Assembly: GCA_018389105.1 (NCBI GenBank)
Contig: JACATO010000093.1
Coordinates: 62,001 to 126,000, forward strand
Source: Nautilus pompilius
Taxonomy: Eukaryota > Mollusca > Cephalopoda > Nautilida > Nautilidae
Direction of reading: 5' to 3'
Length of the DNA stretch: 64,000 nucleotides
Positions within the stretch are counted from its first letter, which is position 1; the number at the start of each line of letters is the position of its first letter. Below the pieces are notes generated by a model that saw nothing but the letters and a program-made list of their open reading frames with translations, made no database searches and was not told the origin of the DNA. The position numbers were made by a program, and so were the translations under genes. Shown here piece after piece: positions 12,457-24,248 of this stretch.

Positions 12457-13310
12457 AATATTTGGTACCGTAACCCATGTTCTTATTGACTGCTTTCAGT
12501 CTAAATGGCATTGTTTCAACTAATGTCTTGTATGATGAAATATTTTTCCAAGCTTCCTTAATGGCTTTTATCAAGTCTTTTCTATTCTTTGGATATTTGT
12601 TTTCAATATGCTGCCCCCAGCAATGCCCATACTTGCTCAGCCTATGTACATCAGAACATCGAGGTTAGTCTTCAAATCATTAGATTTCATTGTGCTTGGA
12701 CAAAGAGAAGACTTTCTTTGCTGTTTTACTTGGTGTAAACCAAATGTTGCCATCTTGATGGAGCTTCTTATCAAATTCTAGAAAATCTTCTTTTGAAAGA
12801 TTCAAATTTTAAGTTGTATTCATTAATGTCCTTTTAAAATAGGATTATCAAATTATCTTTGCCAATAGTTGAAAAATAAACCCAGATGTGAAAATTTCTG
12901 GATGCTTCTGGATTGATAAAATACAGTTTGATTTAAATTGCTCAAATGATTTTTTTTTCTGACTCTCTCGAAGCGACAAGATTACCAAAACTTTCGTCTG
13001 CGAATATCGCTTTGTTCAAATCTCTTATCTGCCAACTCTGATATTTCATTAAAAATTGAACTCTCGTTTGCTTTACCATGACAGAATGTCCTGTTTCTTG
13101 CAGCTCTGATGTAGTGATTTGAACTTCACTTTTACCAAATATCTTCTAACAGATCTATCCAATATTTCCTTAGCAATACCTGCTTCTAATTTTTTTTTAT
13201 CTAAAGTACCATTGGAGACAAGCCTATCTTTCTCTCCCGTTTCCTTAGTCATCCCAGGAATTCTGCTAACGATTCTTACAGAAAGACCAAGTTTTCAAAA
13301 CCCTTTGAAC
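12457..13310 (-). pseudogene. Decayed Tc1-like transposase
   Basis: On the minus strand from about 13290, the reading gives SRIPGMTKETGEKDRLVSNG, then SVRRYLVKVKFKSL (the second helix-turn-helix of Tc1 transposases), KYQSWQIRDLNKAIFADES (matching the KxHxxWxxxDWxxVxFxDES block that holds the first catalytic Asp, about 13000-13050), and NPEASRNFHIWVYFSTIG (the VxVWGxIS block). After a frameshifted stretch come DLIKAIKEAWKNIS and the terminal RLKAVNKNMGYGTKY followed by a stop (12457-12600), which is the characteristic Tc1 C terminus. Several stops and frameshifts make it non-functional. A D,D34E-type catalytic triad would be expected; only the first Asp is readable. The flanking inverted repeats were not identified. 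Confidence 0.8.
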
Positions 13311-14582
13311 CTGCCACGTTCGTTTTGACGTAAGTAGCAAACTTTTGTCTCTCACAATCACCTACACATTTTTCTACGTGTATTCTCACAATTCAGGATT
13401 AATGGTTTTTTTTTCCTGAAGAATTGCTACCTCACTAACAGATGGCGCTGATGCTTGGATGACCGTTTTGTTTCTATAGGTGGAAAAGGTTATGAAGAAA
13501 TTTCCAGAAAGCTCTACTATACCGTAGATCGAAAGGGAAGATCTGAAAATCTCCAAACCTAACAGAAAGACCATGGAATCGTCTAGAATATAATTTTAAG
13601 ATTACAGAATATTTATCTGATGCAAATTTGTTATTGAAAACAGCAACTATTCATTTACGAACTGCCATTTCCCATTTATCTGGTGCTAGTTTTACACACA
13701 CACACACAAAATGTCATATGAACAGGAAAAGAAGTTTCAGTATTGAGTTGCTGTGCGTTTAGACTGACAAACGGACTGGCCAGGGCTGTATAACATTGCC
13801 AGGCATTCATAATTTTTGTTTCCTTTGTAATCATTCTGTATTCCATTACTCTACTATAGTCAACTTTCTTTGCATTGTGAGAGCCAGCCAAGATATATCA
13901 TCCGATAAGCGAACGCCTAGTGGGAAATATAGAAAGATTCAGAAATACGTCCGTAATGCCATTCGCCGAGTCACTCTTTGAGTTTGCAGAAGGCTGGCCG
14001 GCTGACAAATGACAGATTTTGAGCCATCTACGAACATGAAATTTCGATATGATGTGTGTTCTCTTTCTCCTTACCGCCGATAAACATTAAAGTCTCACTT
14101 TATTTATAATAAACATATCTTAATTCCATCAAGTTCTAAACCTTTTTAAAAAAAAATCTAGTCTTCATTGGCTGATCTAGACTTTGCTTAATTAGCCCTA
14201 AACCATTCTAGATCTATTAAAAGATAAAGGACTTAACACGATTTCTTGTCTCGATCACCGCATTAGAATATTTTCCCGGATAGTTGGTTCTCCTTCACGC
14301 CGTCACAGAAATATCTGCTACCCGTAAGCAATTAATTAGTCATTACACAATTAGTTTATCTGAATAGATAATGCTTACATAGTAATTGACCGTGCAACAG
14401 ATGTATTTGTTTTGAAGGATCACATCTGTTGTATCACTTTAACCCATTAATGTTCACGTGTGACACTTATTTGATGATTTTGTTATTGCTTTAGATTTTT
14501 TTTCTCTTTTTGCGCATCTCGAAATGCATTCGCTTTTCCCGTTGATTTAGACTGGCAGAGGGCGTAATTCCACGTCTTTTGG
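13311..14582. other. No gene recognised
   Basis: AT-rich sequence with a short (CA)n run near 13693-13707. No frame with recognisable content. Part of it may be the 5' flank of the Tc1-like relic. Confidence 0.45.
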
Positions 14583-14609
14583 GGGGGTGGTGGTGTGTGT
14601 GTGTGTGTG

Positions 14610-14650
<41 letters not shown>

Positions 14651-14671
14651 CGTGTGTGTGTGTGTGTGCGC
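14583..14671. repeat. (GT)n microsatellite
   Basis: About 40 GT units with GC and TT interruptions, preceded by a G-run. Confidence 0.95.
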
Positions 14672-16190
14672 TTGGATTCAGTAATTTATATAGACTCAAA
14701 AGGAGCGAAAAGTGATATTTTCAAAATATGTTACTGATCAATGAGATTGCTGAGCGAAATTATTAAATCGCTGCTCGATGATAAACCAGCCTCCAGCGAA
14801 AAATCGATCGTGGGGTCTTTCTGCCAGCGCGAGCGAAGCCGAGGCTTCATCTGATGGAAGATGCTGCGTAAGTGGCGAGAACCTTTGTTGAAGATTCCAC
14901 GCTGGTCTTTGAAAACCTGCCGGTCAAGCTCCCCGAGGCGTGGAGCGGCAGCAGCCAGACCGATTCCCGTGTTCTCTGTTTAATTACAGACCCGGGGTTT
15001 TTAGGCCGGTTATCTGCCCCTTTGTTTGTAGTCGCTCCCGGTGTCCAAGTGGTGTGTAGGTGGAGCTGATGTTTGCCTCTGTAAGATAATGAGTTTTTCC
15101 AGGGCCTCAGCAAAGGCGATAACAATAATGATGAACGTAGCGCACATGCACGCTCAAATAACGATGGCAGACAATTGCGATTACATAAAAATAAAACAGT
15201 GTGTAATACACAGAGGTTTAAAGAATAGGAAAAAACTGTAGGGTTTCGATAAAAAAAATTCAAAATGATGAATCCCTGGTTAGATCAAAGGTGATTATTG
15301 TTTAAATTAATGTTTAGTAATTGTTAATTGTCAATCACGTAAGACAAAATGGGATTGGTTTCACGAAAATTTACATTTAAATGATTTACTGCGCTTAAAT
15401 ATTTCCAATTTTTCTAAAATTGTTTGAATATTTTAGATGGTTTTGTTTAAATTTACGCATAGTTGTTTGGAGATTCTTCTAGTAGATAAATTCTAAAAAC
15501 TCTCTTATGTAAATTAGCGCCCTCTGTGGTCAAGAGAAGATAATTCTCAGTAACCCCCCCCTCCCCCGTAAAAGAAGAGAGAAAAATGAGCTGCTATCGT
15601 TCAGCAGAGGGGAGAATTAGTCGACGAATTCACAAAAAGACACCGGCGGGTGAGCTGCCCGGCCGAACTTCGTGAGTAGATCCCCCGTCGGAGAAGACGA
15701 ACCGCGCAAACAGCTGAGCGGAGGACCCTATTTGGTGTGTGTGTGTGTGTGTGTTCCCGGATCGGAGATTGCTCTCAATAAAATCGTGTTTAGAGAAATC
15801 GTCACTGACAGCTTCGGCGTTGGGCCAACGATCTGGCTAATTCAGCGAAAAATCAAACCAAATTCACGCAGCCGCTAGGGAACGAAAGGGGCACAAATGC
15901 TGTTGTGTTGTTTTTTGTCCGGAACGTATATGCGAAATGCACGTTGTGTGATCTAAAGTTCACAGAGGTTAGCCCAGAAGTAACCCCTCCACCTTTGTTA
16001 ACCTATTTGAGCAGAGATGACTCGTATTCTTTGTTATCGTTTGTATTGACAATACCTATTTTAAAGGTACGTTGGTTAGTTAGCTGACCTAAGTAATTGC
16101 CCGATTTAAGTTCAATGATCGACCCTGGTCAATGAACCTCATTTATACATTCTTTTTTGAAAATTTGCACTGCCAAATTTTCTACTCTGA
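14672..16190. other. No gene recognised; contains a (GT)n run
   Basis: A short (GT)n run lies at about 15735-15754 and a C-run near 15554-15567. A 138-residue minus-strand frame (14847-15263) has no family resemblance. No tRNA boxes or transposon ends seen. Confidence 0.45.
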
Positions 16191-16193
16191 ATT

Positions 16194-16260
16194 TACTTCC
16201 GGCTTCAACCAGAATGGTGGCTGCCGTCCCTGGAGGCATGATGGGAAATTGTAAACGTGT
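16194..16260. promoter_or_regulatory. Promoter-like motifs: ETS plus ZNF143-like site
   Basis: ACTTCCGG (16195-16202) is an ETS-type site. GCATGATGGGAAATTGTA (16236-16253) closely resembles the reverse complement of the ZNF143/Staf motif ACTACAANTCCCANNATGC, common in animal housekeeping promoters. An ATG lies between them in AGAATGGTGGCTGC, a YY1-like context, and opens a short frame beginning MVAAVPGGMMGNC. No supporting splice site decides whether this is a first exon. Confidence 0.35.
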
Positions 16261-16516
16261 TGCGTGCTTTCACTCCGAGTTCGCTGCTGGCTGGTTAGGG
16301 TATCTATATTTGTGGATGTTAATTTTATTCTAGAATCATAGAATATTTTGGTCTAGGATATGAAAAAAAAATAAATAAGGGAGGCATTTTAATAAGATTT
16401 TTTTAAAAAATTCATAATTTACTACAACGTTAATTTCTATCAAGCCCTGGGGTCGAGTGCTTGTTTTGTTTTGTTTTTTCTGTGCTCTTTAATTAGTTTT
16501 GTTGCAGTCCCGCAGT

Positions 16517-16612
16517 CATTTCCGGTTTAAGATGGCTGAAACTAATAAAAAAAAAGAGAGAACAGAACTTGTTGCAAAGGCACCTCCACGGGCTAGAATT
16601 TTCTTCTCATTA

Positions 16613-16648
<36 letters not shown>

Positions 16649-16681
16649 CATACCTTTCCTTCCAAAGCAAATAACTTGTAG
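16517..16681 (+). other. Possible first exon with YY1/ETS start context
   Basis: An ETS-like TTTCCGG (16519-16525) is followed by AAGATGGCTG, a YY1-type motif that overlaps the ATG at 16532. The frame begins MAETNKKKERTELVAKAPPR and then runs into a (GT)n microsatellite (16618-16643) before stopping at 16681. The first 20 or so residues look exon-like, being charged and balanced. I see no good splice donor before the microsatellite, so this remains a weak candidate. The protein is not recognised. Confidence 0.2.
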
Positions 16682-17465
16682 AAGTACTCATTAAGATACT
16701 AGTTCAAGCCTCGAAAACAATCGATACCGCAATAATCCTTCAAACTAAACATTATTCGCCATAAAAATAACAAAAGAAACATCTCAATATGGCGTCAGAA
16801 GTATCTTTTTTCTTACTTACGAGATGTTCTGCAATGTCAAGAGTTCCAAAACAATTCCACACGCTTATCTGCGTTTTCCATTTCCCTTCATCACTTTCCA
16901 TAAAAACTCTTAGGTGCAGATAAATGCTCTACCACCAGCCTCCCTATTTTTTTTTTTTTTTTGGTTTTGACAAGCACTAGGCCAGAGAAAACCAGCGGGT
17001 TCTAAAGGGCTTTTAGACAGGTGCTTCGATAAGACGAAAAGCTTCACAGACTTCCTGCGTCTTTGACAACAACTGAATATAATTACATGTTAGTTGCTTT
17101 GTTCAACTGCGTCATGGATCGGAATGAAGCCTCTCCGGACCACCAATGAACCTGTGCTGCCGCCGTCCAGACCCTCTCGATATTACTCCGATTGGGTTGG
17201 AGTCTGCAGCGACTGTCACGTGGAGCCCTTCTCAGTTTGTGGGAACTCCGACCTACGCCGAATTTCCCATAATCACGTTTATCTGTTTTTCTGTTGGTTT
17301 TTTTTTTAAAAAATAGCAACAAACTATTAACACACATTTCTACCTCGCGCCATCTTTTCTCACAGAAATTTCAATTACCCTTTTCTGTCTACTAAACTCC
17401 ACCATTTCCCAGTCAAGCAGATTTTATTTTTTTGCTCCTTCATCAGTCTCCATTAGCGAAGCTCA
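16682..17465. other. No gene recognised
   Basis: AT-rich with T-runs at 16949-16962 and 17298-17308. The short overlapping frames at 17083-17337 have no family resemblance. Confidence 0.45.
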
Positions 17466-17828
17466 GAATCGTGTTCGGCGAGAATAGCCGATGTAACGCG
17501 ATACGTGTTAGGCGAGAATAGCCGATGTAACGCGATACGTGTTAGGAATAGCCGATGTAACGCGATACGTGTTAGGCGAGAATATCCGATGTAACACGAT
17601 ACATGTTCGGCGAGAATAGCCGATGTAACGCGCAGGTGTTAGGCGAGAATATCCGATGTAACACGATACGTGTTAGGCGAGAATAGCCGATGTAACACGA
17701 TACGTGTTAGGCGAGAATATCCGATGTAACACGATACGTGTTAGGCGAGAATATCCGATGTAACACGATACATGTTCGGCGAGAATAGCCGATGTAACGC
17801 GCACGTGTTAGGCGAGAATAGCCGATGA
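17466..17828. repeat. 34-bp minisatellite with a dyad in most units, about 11 copies
   Basis: Units of about 34 bp read GGCGAGAATAKCCGATGTAACRCGATACGTGTTA. One unit lacks 4 bp. Two units with GTTCGGCGAGAATAGCC...CGCGCA recur as part of a higher-order pattern (near 17606-17640 and 17770-17806). In several units TAACACGATACGTGTTA forms a perfect 7-bp dyad around ATA. The unit is unrelated to the 36-bp array at 2.8 kb. Confidence 0.95.
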
Positions 17829-18435
17829 TGTTTTTTTGTTGCAATGCTTACCGTAGAAGGCTGCACAATGCACATCGTAAAAAAAAAGTTGTTTTTTAAG
17901 TGAAGAAAATTATTTATTTATTTATTTTCAATTGTCCGTTCTCGAATCAGATGTGATTTATTTTTTTAAAAAAGAAAGAAAATTTAGTTAATTTAATGAG
18001 GATGATTTCCGGAGATATCTCGGTGCACTGACACGAGCCGATCACGAATCCCTGTCTCCTCAAAGGCGGCGGTAATGGAAACTTAACGAAGAGTTCAGAC
18101 CGACTCATCAACTGAAACAGATCCGACCGACTCCAGCGCCACCTATCCCCCCAAACGGAGAATAAGTTTGGGTAAATAAGAGGTGGAAAATGGAAAGAAG
18201 AAAAAAAATTACTTATTCAAATTAGATAAATAGATAAAGAGACACGGAGCTTATGTTTTTATCTAGGATCTTTGATACATGCAGATTTCTCAATTTGAGA
18301 CCCGAACAAGATGTTGCCATTATCTTGAAGTCGTTCAAAATACACTTACAGTTTCATTTTCAACTTTGAACTGAGTTACACAAACAGATATAATAAAGAA
18401 GCGCACATTTTCGATAAGGGTTTCTGTAATCGTGA
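17829..18435. other. No gene recognised, AT-rich
   Basis: Contains ATTT-rich and poly-A stretches. No recognisable frame or repeat end. Confidence 0.5.
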
Positions 18436-18439
18436 ATGA

Positions 18440-19006
18440 TGGTGTCCTAAATAGGGAGCAGTCTGGTATACCAGCTGTCTGGCTTCAGTCGATCGAGGAA
18501 GACACAGTTCTGACCGTAGAGCACCCGACATGCATTCTTCTTATTGAGAGCTGAACAGTTTGCAGGCTCGATAGAACAAATATAAGCAAAAGTGGATCTA
18601 GATAAAGATGGGACAACCTACTCCACCGTAAGACCAGTGGATGAGGAACAAGATTACTGTTATTTTTCGCTGTTACTACCGAGTGCATCGAGAGAAGGCA
18701 ACTTTCTATTTGGCTCCACAGTAAACGTACAACTGAAATTTGAAGTATTAATCCACCGCAAGACGTTGATGGCCGCATCAACAGAGCAAATGTATCGTCG
18801 GCATCCCCGCTATGACCGCTGTACTGAGAAAAGATCTCGCGGAGGAAGACATAAAGATATTAGTTAAGACAGGACCATTGAAGAGAACTCGTGGTAATCC
18901 CATCAATCTGAATATATTCAGCATAAAACAAACACCAGCTGCAACCAAAACTGACATTCCACGCATCACTGGTTCTGGAATTTTAGGTCAAGCTATAGAA
19001 CCGTGA
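18440..19006. other. Coding-like but unidentified stretch
   Basis: This 0.57-kb block has less biased composition than its flanks and stays open for 60-98 residues in overlapping frames on both strands (plus 18592-18867 and 18812-19006; minus 18485-18781). Plus-strand pieces include EEDTVLTVEHPTC and LRKDLAEEDIKILVKTGPLK. It may be a decayed retroelement or gene fragment. I do not recognise the family and cannot choose a strand with confidence. Confidence 0.25.
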
Positions 19007-20399
19007 TAAAGCTTGTTAACACATACATCAAAGGTATAGGTAGGTCAGTAAATATGATACAGCATCAAAGCTACATATAACATAATTAATCAAATTAAAT
19101 TTGCAAAAACGTGTTATAAAACTAATCTTGCACAATGAAACCATTAGCAGAAACAGGTTGCAACAATTCCACAAGAAAAGCACAGTTAGAATTAGGAGAA
19201 CCCATGGCCATCCACGTTTGTGAGCTAGATGGAGGCTGTACAAAACGCTAGGCTGCGGAAACAGATGCGAAATTTGTATTAGAAATAATATTCGTTTATT
19301 CTTTTAATTTTAAGTAAATAATTTGAAAGATGCCGTCGGTTTGAAGCTTGAACGTGAACAATCTTCTTTTGAACGACACACCGAAATTTTATATCTGAAA
19401 ATATTCCTTTTCTCAGCACTTATTTATCCAGACATTCTCTACTTTTTCTCGCATCTTTTTTTTCTCTTTTCGAGAAGATGGAGACTGGAGCGGGGCTGGG
19501 GTGGAGTAGCGGGCTACAGTCAATATGAAATATTTTACTTGAATTGATGTTACGTTTTTCGATTTTTGTTGTTGTTGTTTGCTTTAATTACCTATTTTTG
19601 GTTTTCCTTTTTCTGTTAAAATCTAGATCTCGTCGCGCTCGGTTTTTTAATATTCCAATAATTACCGGCTGTAGAGTTGACGGTATTAGCTTAATAACAA
19701 ACTGCCCACCTGAAGGCCTCGTGATTCAACTAACGGAAGCTTCAGTAGTCTATTAGAGCGACACAATTACCGGAATTTCATCTGTGTTTATAAATAAGTA
19801 TAAAGTTATAAAAAATGTACAAGGTTTTATTACTGGCCTATAGGCTTCTTTAATTTGCAAGCTCGCGTGTGCGTAAGTGCGCCCGATTGTGTATCGGAAG
19901 TGAACGTCTTCAGGCCGAGAAAAGGATTTGATAGGTAACAGACCTAAGCTGTCAGGTGACATGATGGAAACGGGTCGGGATGATGATGGGCGTGTTGATC
20001 GTACAGCCGACATTAAGACACGATGCGGTACAGTGGGATGGGGAAGAAAGTTCGCTGTACACCAGTCTATCGTATACTTCACGATACGGTGGCTTCCGAG
20101 CCGTCTCACTCGTAGAAAGTCTAACTGATCACTGATGGTGCGGACATCGATCAGTCTGTCATTGTAATAACACCAGCATTAGGACGGTAGCTCGCGATAC
20201 ACTTTAAAACCCGCGGGCGACCCAGATGTATTTCAAAGCGCAGAGACAGCACGGGAAATTATGCATAATGAGAAGGGGGCATTGTTCAGATGGAACCCGG
20301 CTGACGTGAGTGACCCTATCCGGTCGGGTTTCGTCTGAAGGTTTCTCCAGACATAATCGATCGTACCGGGTGGGGCGGTTAACAAGATTTTAACTATTT
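19007..20399. other. No gene recognised
   Basis: AT-rich to 19.8 kb, then more mixed. A 118-residue minus-strand frame at 19753-20109 has no recognised domain. No tandem arrays or tRNA boxes seen. Confidence 0.45.
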
Positions 20400-21255
20400 A
20401 CTTCTGTCCCCTCTTCAGAATTGTTGTTGTTGTTGTTGTTCGTAGCCAAGAGGCGACTCGAATTTCAGCCATTGCCACGAGATCACCGCAGCGACGTACC
20501 GACGAAGTCCTATTATTTTTTCTCTCTCTTCTTCGTCTCGGGAGAAGACGATCCAAAACAACTCACAAGACAGTTGTCTCTCCCCACCCATCCCCTGGCA
20601 GTATTCTAGTACACGGAACCCACGAAAACCCGCTGCTGACGATAGCGGCTGATGATAATGAAGATGATCGGCCGCCAGCCGCTATGGCCTGCAACCCTGG
20701 ACGGCTGACCGACCGCAGCTTTTCGGTGAATCTCAGGTGGAAACAAACTGATTTGTCCACAATCCGGTTTCTTACCACTCCTTCTTAACCGCCCCCCCTT
20801 TTTTTTCCTTATCCCGTTCGCTGGGCAACTAAAACTCTCTACATTCAACACCCCGGCCACCTATACATGCAACAGTAGCAGCAGCAGCCCGACGCGAGAG
20901 CGACCTCCCAGGTGTCGGGTGGACCGGACCGCTTGTCGGCTCGAGGAACATCTCTCAGTCACGAGGAGGACTCGACAGAGAACAGGCCACTTGTCTTTAC
21001 GGGATGCGATCTCGTTCCTTGTTCGGAAGTCCAACACGAGATAATTTGTACCCAGGTCGCTCGTTTAGCCGCCAAGTCTCGACTAGTCACGCGCCTACAG
21101 ATGTCGAGAATTCTCTCCTTGCATCAACTGTGTTGTCGTTCATTCTCTCCCCACCCACCCTCACTAAACGTTTCGCGTATTGGAGGAGGAGAGCTGATCG
21201 TCTGTAAGTCTTGTGTAGGCCCTGGTGGCTTCCTGCCTTCTCGTAACAACTAGGG
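20400..21255. other. GC-richer block, possible regulatory or exonic region
   Basis: A (TTG)n run (about 20422-20440) precedes a GC-richer block with several 60-110-residue frames on both strands. A plus-strand ATG at 20682 sits in CGCTATGGCCTGC and opens a frame MACNPGRLTDRSFS followed by GTGAAT, a possible donor. This is suggestive but no domain or second exon supports it. Confidence 0.2.
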
Positions 21256-21958
21256 GGGGGAGACGTTGTATCGGCTTAGAGCGCGATACCGAAGCCCTTG
21301 ATCTTGAGATACCTACTAGCTGATACCTGATTAGGTACTCTTTCAGGTGCGGCCTGTTCCCTGTTGTAGGACCGTCCTCCTCGCCCCCTTTGTCATAGTT
21401 CGAAGATATTTTACGATACCAACGGGTCAGCAGCAGCGTAGTTGTAGATACAGGTGTGTAGGATACCGATAGTCATCTGAACCATTCCGGTGTGGAGCGC
21501 CAACAAACCGAATTGACTGGTAAATAAGATTATTACTGAACCTGAACCAATGAACCCGAGCGAAAATTTCACTAACTTTATGCCTAATCATCCCAGTGAG
21601 TTGTACTGGAAATTCCTTTTCTGACATATCTAAATCCTCAACATAACGCGGAACTCCATGGCTGAACCGTATATCTAAAAGAAATCACATTAATGATCTA
21701 TGTACTGGCTCCAGAAACGTCGCGGTTATCGTAGGAAAATATCGACTGCTGCCATCCGGAGCCTTATCAACGATTATGGCACCTCGCCCAGGTATAGTGA
21801 TGAGTATTGCTCGAAGGAAAACCAACTAATGAACGTCTGACGTATAATCCTGTATGATAAGGCCAGTCTGGCTTCTGAGGATTCGTCTGGGCCGCCAGAA
21901 AGATTTGTTTGATCTGAAGAGCAGTGATTACCCTGTTTTACATTACCGTTCCTCTGAA
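21256..21958. other. No gene recognised
   Basis: Mixed composition, short frames without family resemblance, and no repeat structure seen. Confidence 0.45.
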
Positions 21959-21983
21959 CATCCATCTATCGCGGGCATCTTCA

Positions 21984-22213
21984 CAATGGCGGCCACCTCT
22001 GCTGGGACCGTGTTTTTGAAGTCACCAGTCAGGAGATGGTTTGTTTCCTACACTCGGTTGATGACGCTGAATGCCTTTTCCAAGCAGCGCGTTGCAAGAA
22101 GACTCCGGCCACGTGACGCGTCTGCAAACTACAATTCCGCGTTGCGCGCGGTCATACGTGCTGTCACTGAATCTTTTTCTTTACCTGGTTCCTACACTAG
22201 ATTTTCGACCTAA
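21984..22213 (+). other. Candidate short ORF or first exon near an E-box/ZNF143-like promoter
   Basis: ACAATGGCGGCC places an ATG (21984) in a YY1-like context. The frame runs 75 residues, starting MAATSAGTVFLKSPVRRWF, with many Arg and few acidic residues near the start, which could be a mitochondrial targeting sequence. An E-box CACGTG (22110-22115) and ACTACAATTCC (22128-22138), the core ZNF143/Staf motif, lie downstream of that ATG. The promoter may therefore serve a minus-strand transcript instead: a minus ATG near 21978 opens MPAIDGCSEE before a GTAATG donor-like site. Neither option is proven and the protein is unrecognised. Confidence 0.25.
22110..22140. promoter_or_regulatory. E-box plus ZNF143/Staf-like site
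   Basis: CCACGTGACG (E-box CACGTG at 22110-22115) is followed after 12 bp by ACTACAATTCC (22128-22138), the conserved core of the ZNF143/Staf element. The same E-box string CCACGTGACG and a reverse-oriented ZNF143-like motif recur at 23816-23882. Confidence 0.4.
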
Positions 22214-23520
22214 GGATCGGACAACACCTGGCGGTAGCCTGCGCCTCGGTCACCCGTAGCTATTTTGACCAAACGTAGCTTAGGATCCGATATACCCACA
22301 CCTCCGAGATCAGTCGAATGTTTCATTGCCGTGGCTTGTGTTTTTTTAGAAATTTGCATACGGTCTCGAAACCTAACATAGGCTGTCGTTCTCTATCACC
22401 TTGGATAAGGCGGGCAGACACTAAAAGGGGAGGGGATGGATGATGGGCTGTCAATTAAAAACGACAAACAACAGAGCAACTAACAAGGCAGACAAAGCAA
22501 TTAAAATCAAATCGTTTTAATAAAAGATTACACTCGTTATACTTAATTATACGAATAAGGCGCCTTGGTGGAGGGGGGGGTGCCAGAAGTTCCTTCGGTT
22601 ACTCGAAGAGCAAATTTGTCGTTTTAGTGAGAAATCCACAATACAAATAATTAAGCAGTAGCGTGGTTTACAGTCGAGTGGCCTCCTTCCTACAGGCAAC
22701 CTACCGTAACTGCCTACCTTAGGCGTCTTCCAACGGCTGGCTGTCTTTGTTGTTTACAACCTTTATACCAGCTCCCCCTCTCCGAGTATGCAAAAACTGG
22801 CGTCCTCGTTTGGCACCGGTAGGGGTGAATTACGGTCTTCATCGTGAACCCGACTAACTTGTCTTCTTCTCGTTACAAAGACCGGAAGTCGTCAGCACTT
22901 GGGTGGTCTTTGTCTGCGTAGACGGCTTTATTGTACTTTACGACATTCTTCAAGCTCTCGTCTAGCGCCCCCTGCTCATGTTAGCTTTGGGGGGGGGACA
23001 GAAACCGTCGCTACCCGGGCTGCGTTTTCCATCGCAGAACAATTCAAATTTATTATCTCTCTCCAGGAGCAAACATTCGCCGTTACCCGGGGCAGCGTGA
23101 AAAGGTTAAGCATCATTGATGTTCCCTCACTTTTCTTTCTTTTTTTTTTAAAAAAGAGATCGAGCCTCCACACTCTCTAGTTGCAGACGGTGCTGCCATC
23201 TCTGGCCGAACACTTAATCGCGCAAAGGGGCTGTTAGCCGCTAAGAAAGCCACATAAATTTGTGAGTTCTCAATATTAACCTGCAAAAGGTCGTGAAGCC
23301 CCAAACCGGTTCAGCTGATGACAGAGATGGTAGGAGAGTGTATCTATTTACGTACAGCGTAACCCTCGCCGTCTTCTTTAATGCCTATCGAAAGAGTGAG
23401 GCGCTGAATCAATCACGAGGACCAATCGACTTTGTGGTTCTACACGGCTCCGGACTGACCTTTAACTGTAATTCAACCATACATTTAACATAACTTCTGT
23501 TATTTTCGTTTTTTTCTTTC
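22214..23520. other. No gene recognised
   Basis: G-runs at 22574-22581 and 22990-22997 and a T/A run at 23137-23156. Frames up to 93 residues have no family resemblance. Confidence 0.45.
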
Positions 23521-23522
23521 AT

Positions 23523-23542
23523 TAATCTTGTCATCATCATCA

Positions 23543-23581
<39 letters not shown>

Positions 23582-23631
23582 TATTATTATTTATTATTAT
23601 TATATTATTATTATTATTATTATTATTATTG
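23523..23631. repeat. (ATT)n microsatellite with a CAT start
   Basis: Begins as (CAT)n and changes to (ATT)n with several phase slips. It generates isoleucine/asparagine-run frames on the minus strand that are artefacts. Confidence 0.95.
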
Positions 23632-23815
23632 GAAATCGGCAAAGCCTAACTTGATCAACACTGTCGGACATTAAAAGGTGCTCCACTCCATCAGTGCACC
23701 TGCGTTGTTTGATTGGTTTTAACCGACCATTTTTAGGGATATTTAAAAGACAACAACGAAACCCGAGATACAACAGCAGCGAATAAAAGAGTATAAAACA
23801 ACCATCGTTTTCTAA

Positions 23816-23930
23816 CCACGTGACGTGACGAGGGAAAGAAAGTTGGCAACTGATTTTCCACTATGGCATCATGGGAAGTGTAAGAAGTTCCGACGAGAAC
23901 CAACGAGTGCTTAACATTCATTGCGGATAA
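23816..23930 (+). promoter_or_regulatory. Promoter candidate upstream of an exon-like ATG
   Basis: The E-box CACGTG (23817-23822, within CCACGTGACG) is followed by GCATCATGGGAAGTGTA (23866-23882), which resembles the reverse complement of the ZNF143/Staf motif. About 50 bp further is an ATG in the YY1-like context ATATGGCCGCGG. The order and spacing fit a TATA-less animal core promoter. The motifs are visible; promoter activity is inferred. Confidence 0.45.
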
Positions 23931-23932
23931 AT

Positions 23933-24018
23933 ATGGCCGCGGTCAGATGTGTCAGTACTGAGGTCAACGTGCGATCGAAGGTCGAAGACGAAACGTTTCC
24001 GAGATGGACAAAAAAAAG
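23933..24018 (+). CDS. Candidate first coding exon of an unidentified gene
   Basis: ATG at 23933 in a YY1-like context starts a frame reading MAAVRCVSTEVNVRSKVEDE and then TFPRWTKK. Frame and composition change after AG|GTCAGTAA, a plausible splice donor with GT at 24019-24020 (phase 2). Without splicing the frame would stop after 45 residues, so a spliced exon is the better reading. Promoter-like motifs lie 50-120 bp upstream. The next exon is not visible; a mariner insertion begins 147 bp downstream and would lie in the first intron. I do not recognise the protein. Confidence is limited because the exon is short and was judged by eye. Confidence 0.4.
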
Positions 24019-24248
24019 GTCAGTAAAACAGTCATTTCTTGCCGATGAAGTTATAATTTCCATAGTATAAACGTTGCCTTAATAAAAAGAATCGTAAAAC
24101 GTGAGGATGCCATCTTATACTGATCGATTTCCCTGAAGCTAGGAATTACTGCTAGAAAACTTTATTAGGTCATTACGAAAATTCTTTCGGTTTCTATATT
24201 ATGTTAATTTGGGGTTCATCTTTGGCATGCTTGTGAAGGTGTACGTAG

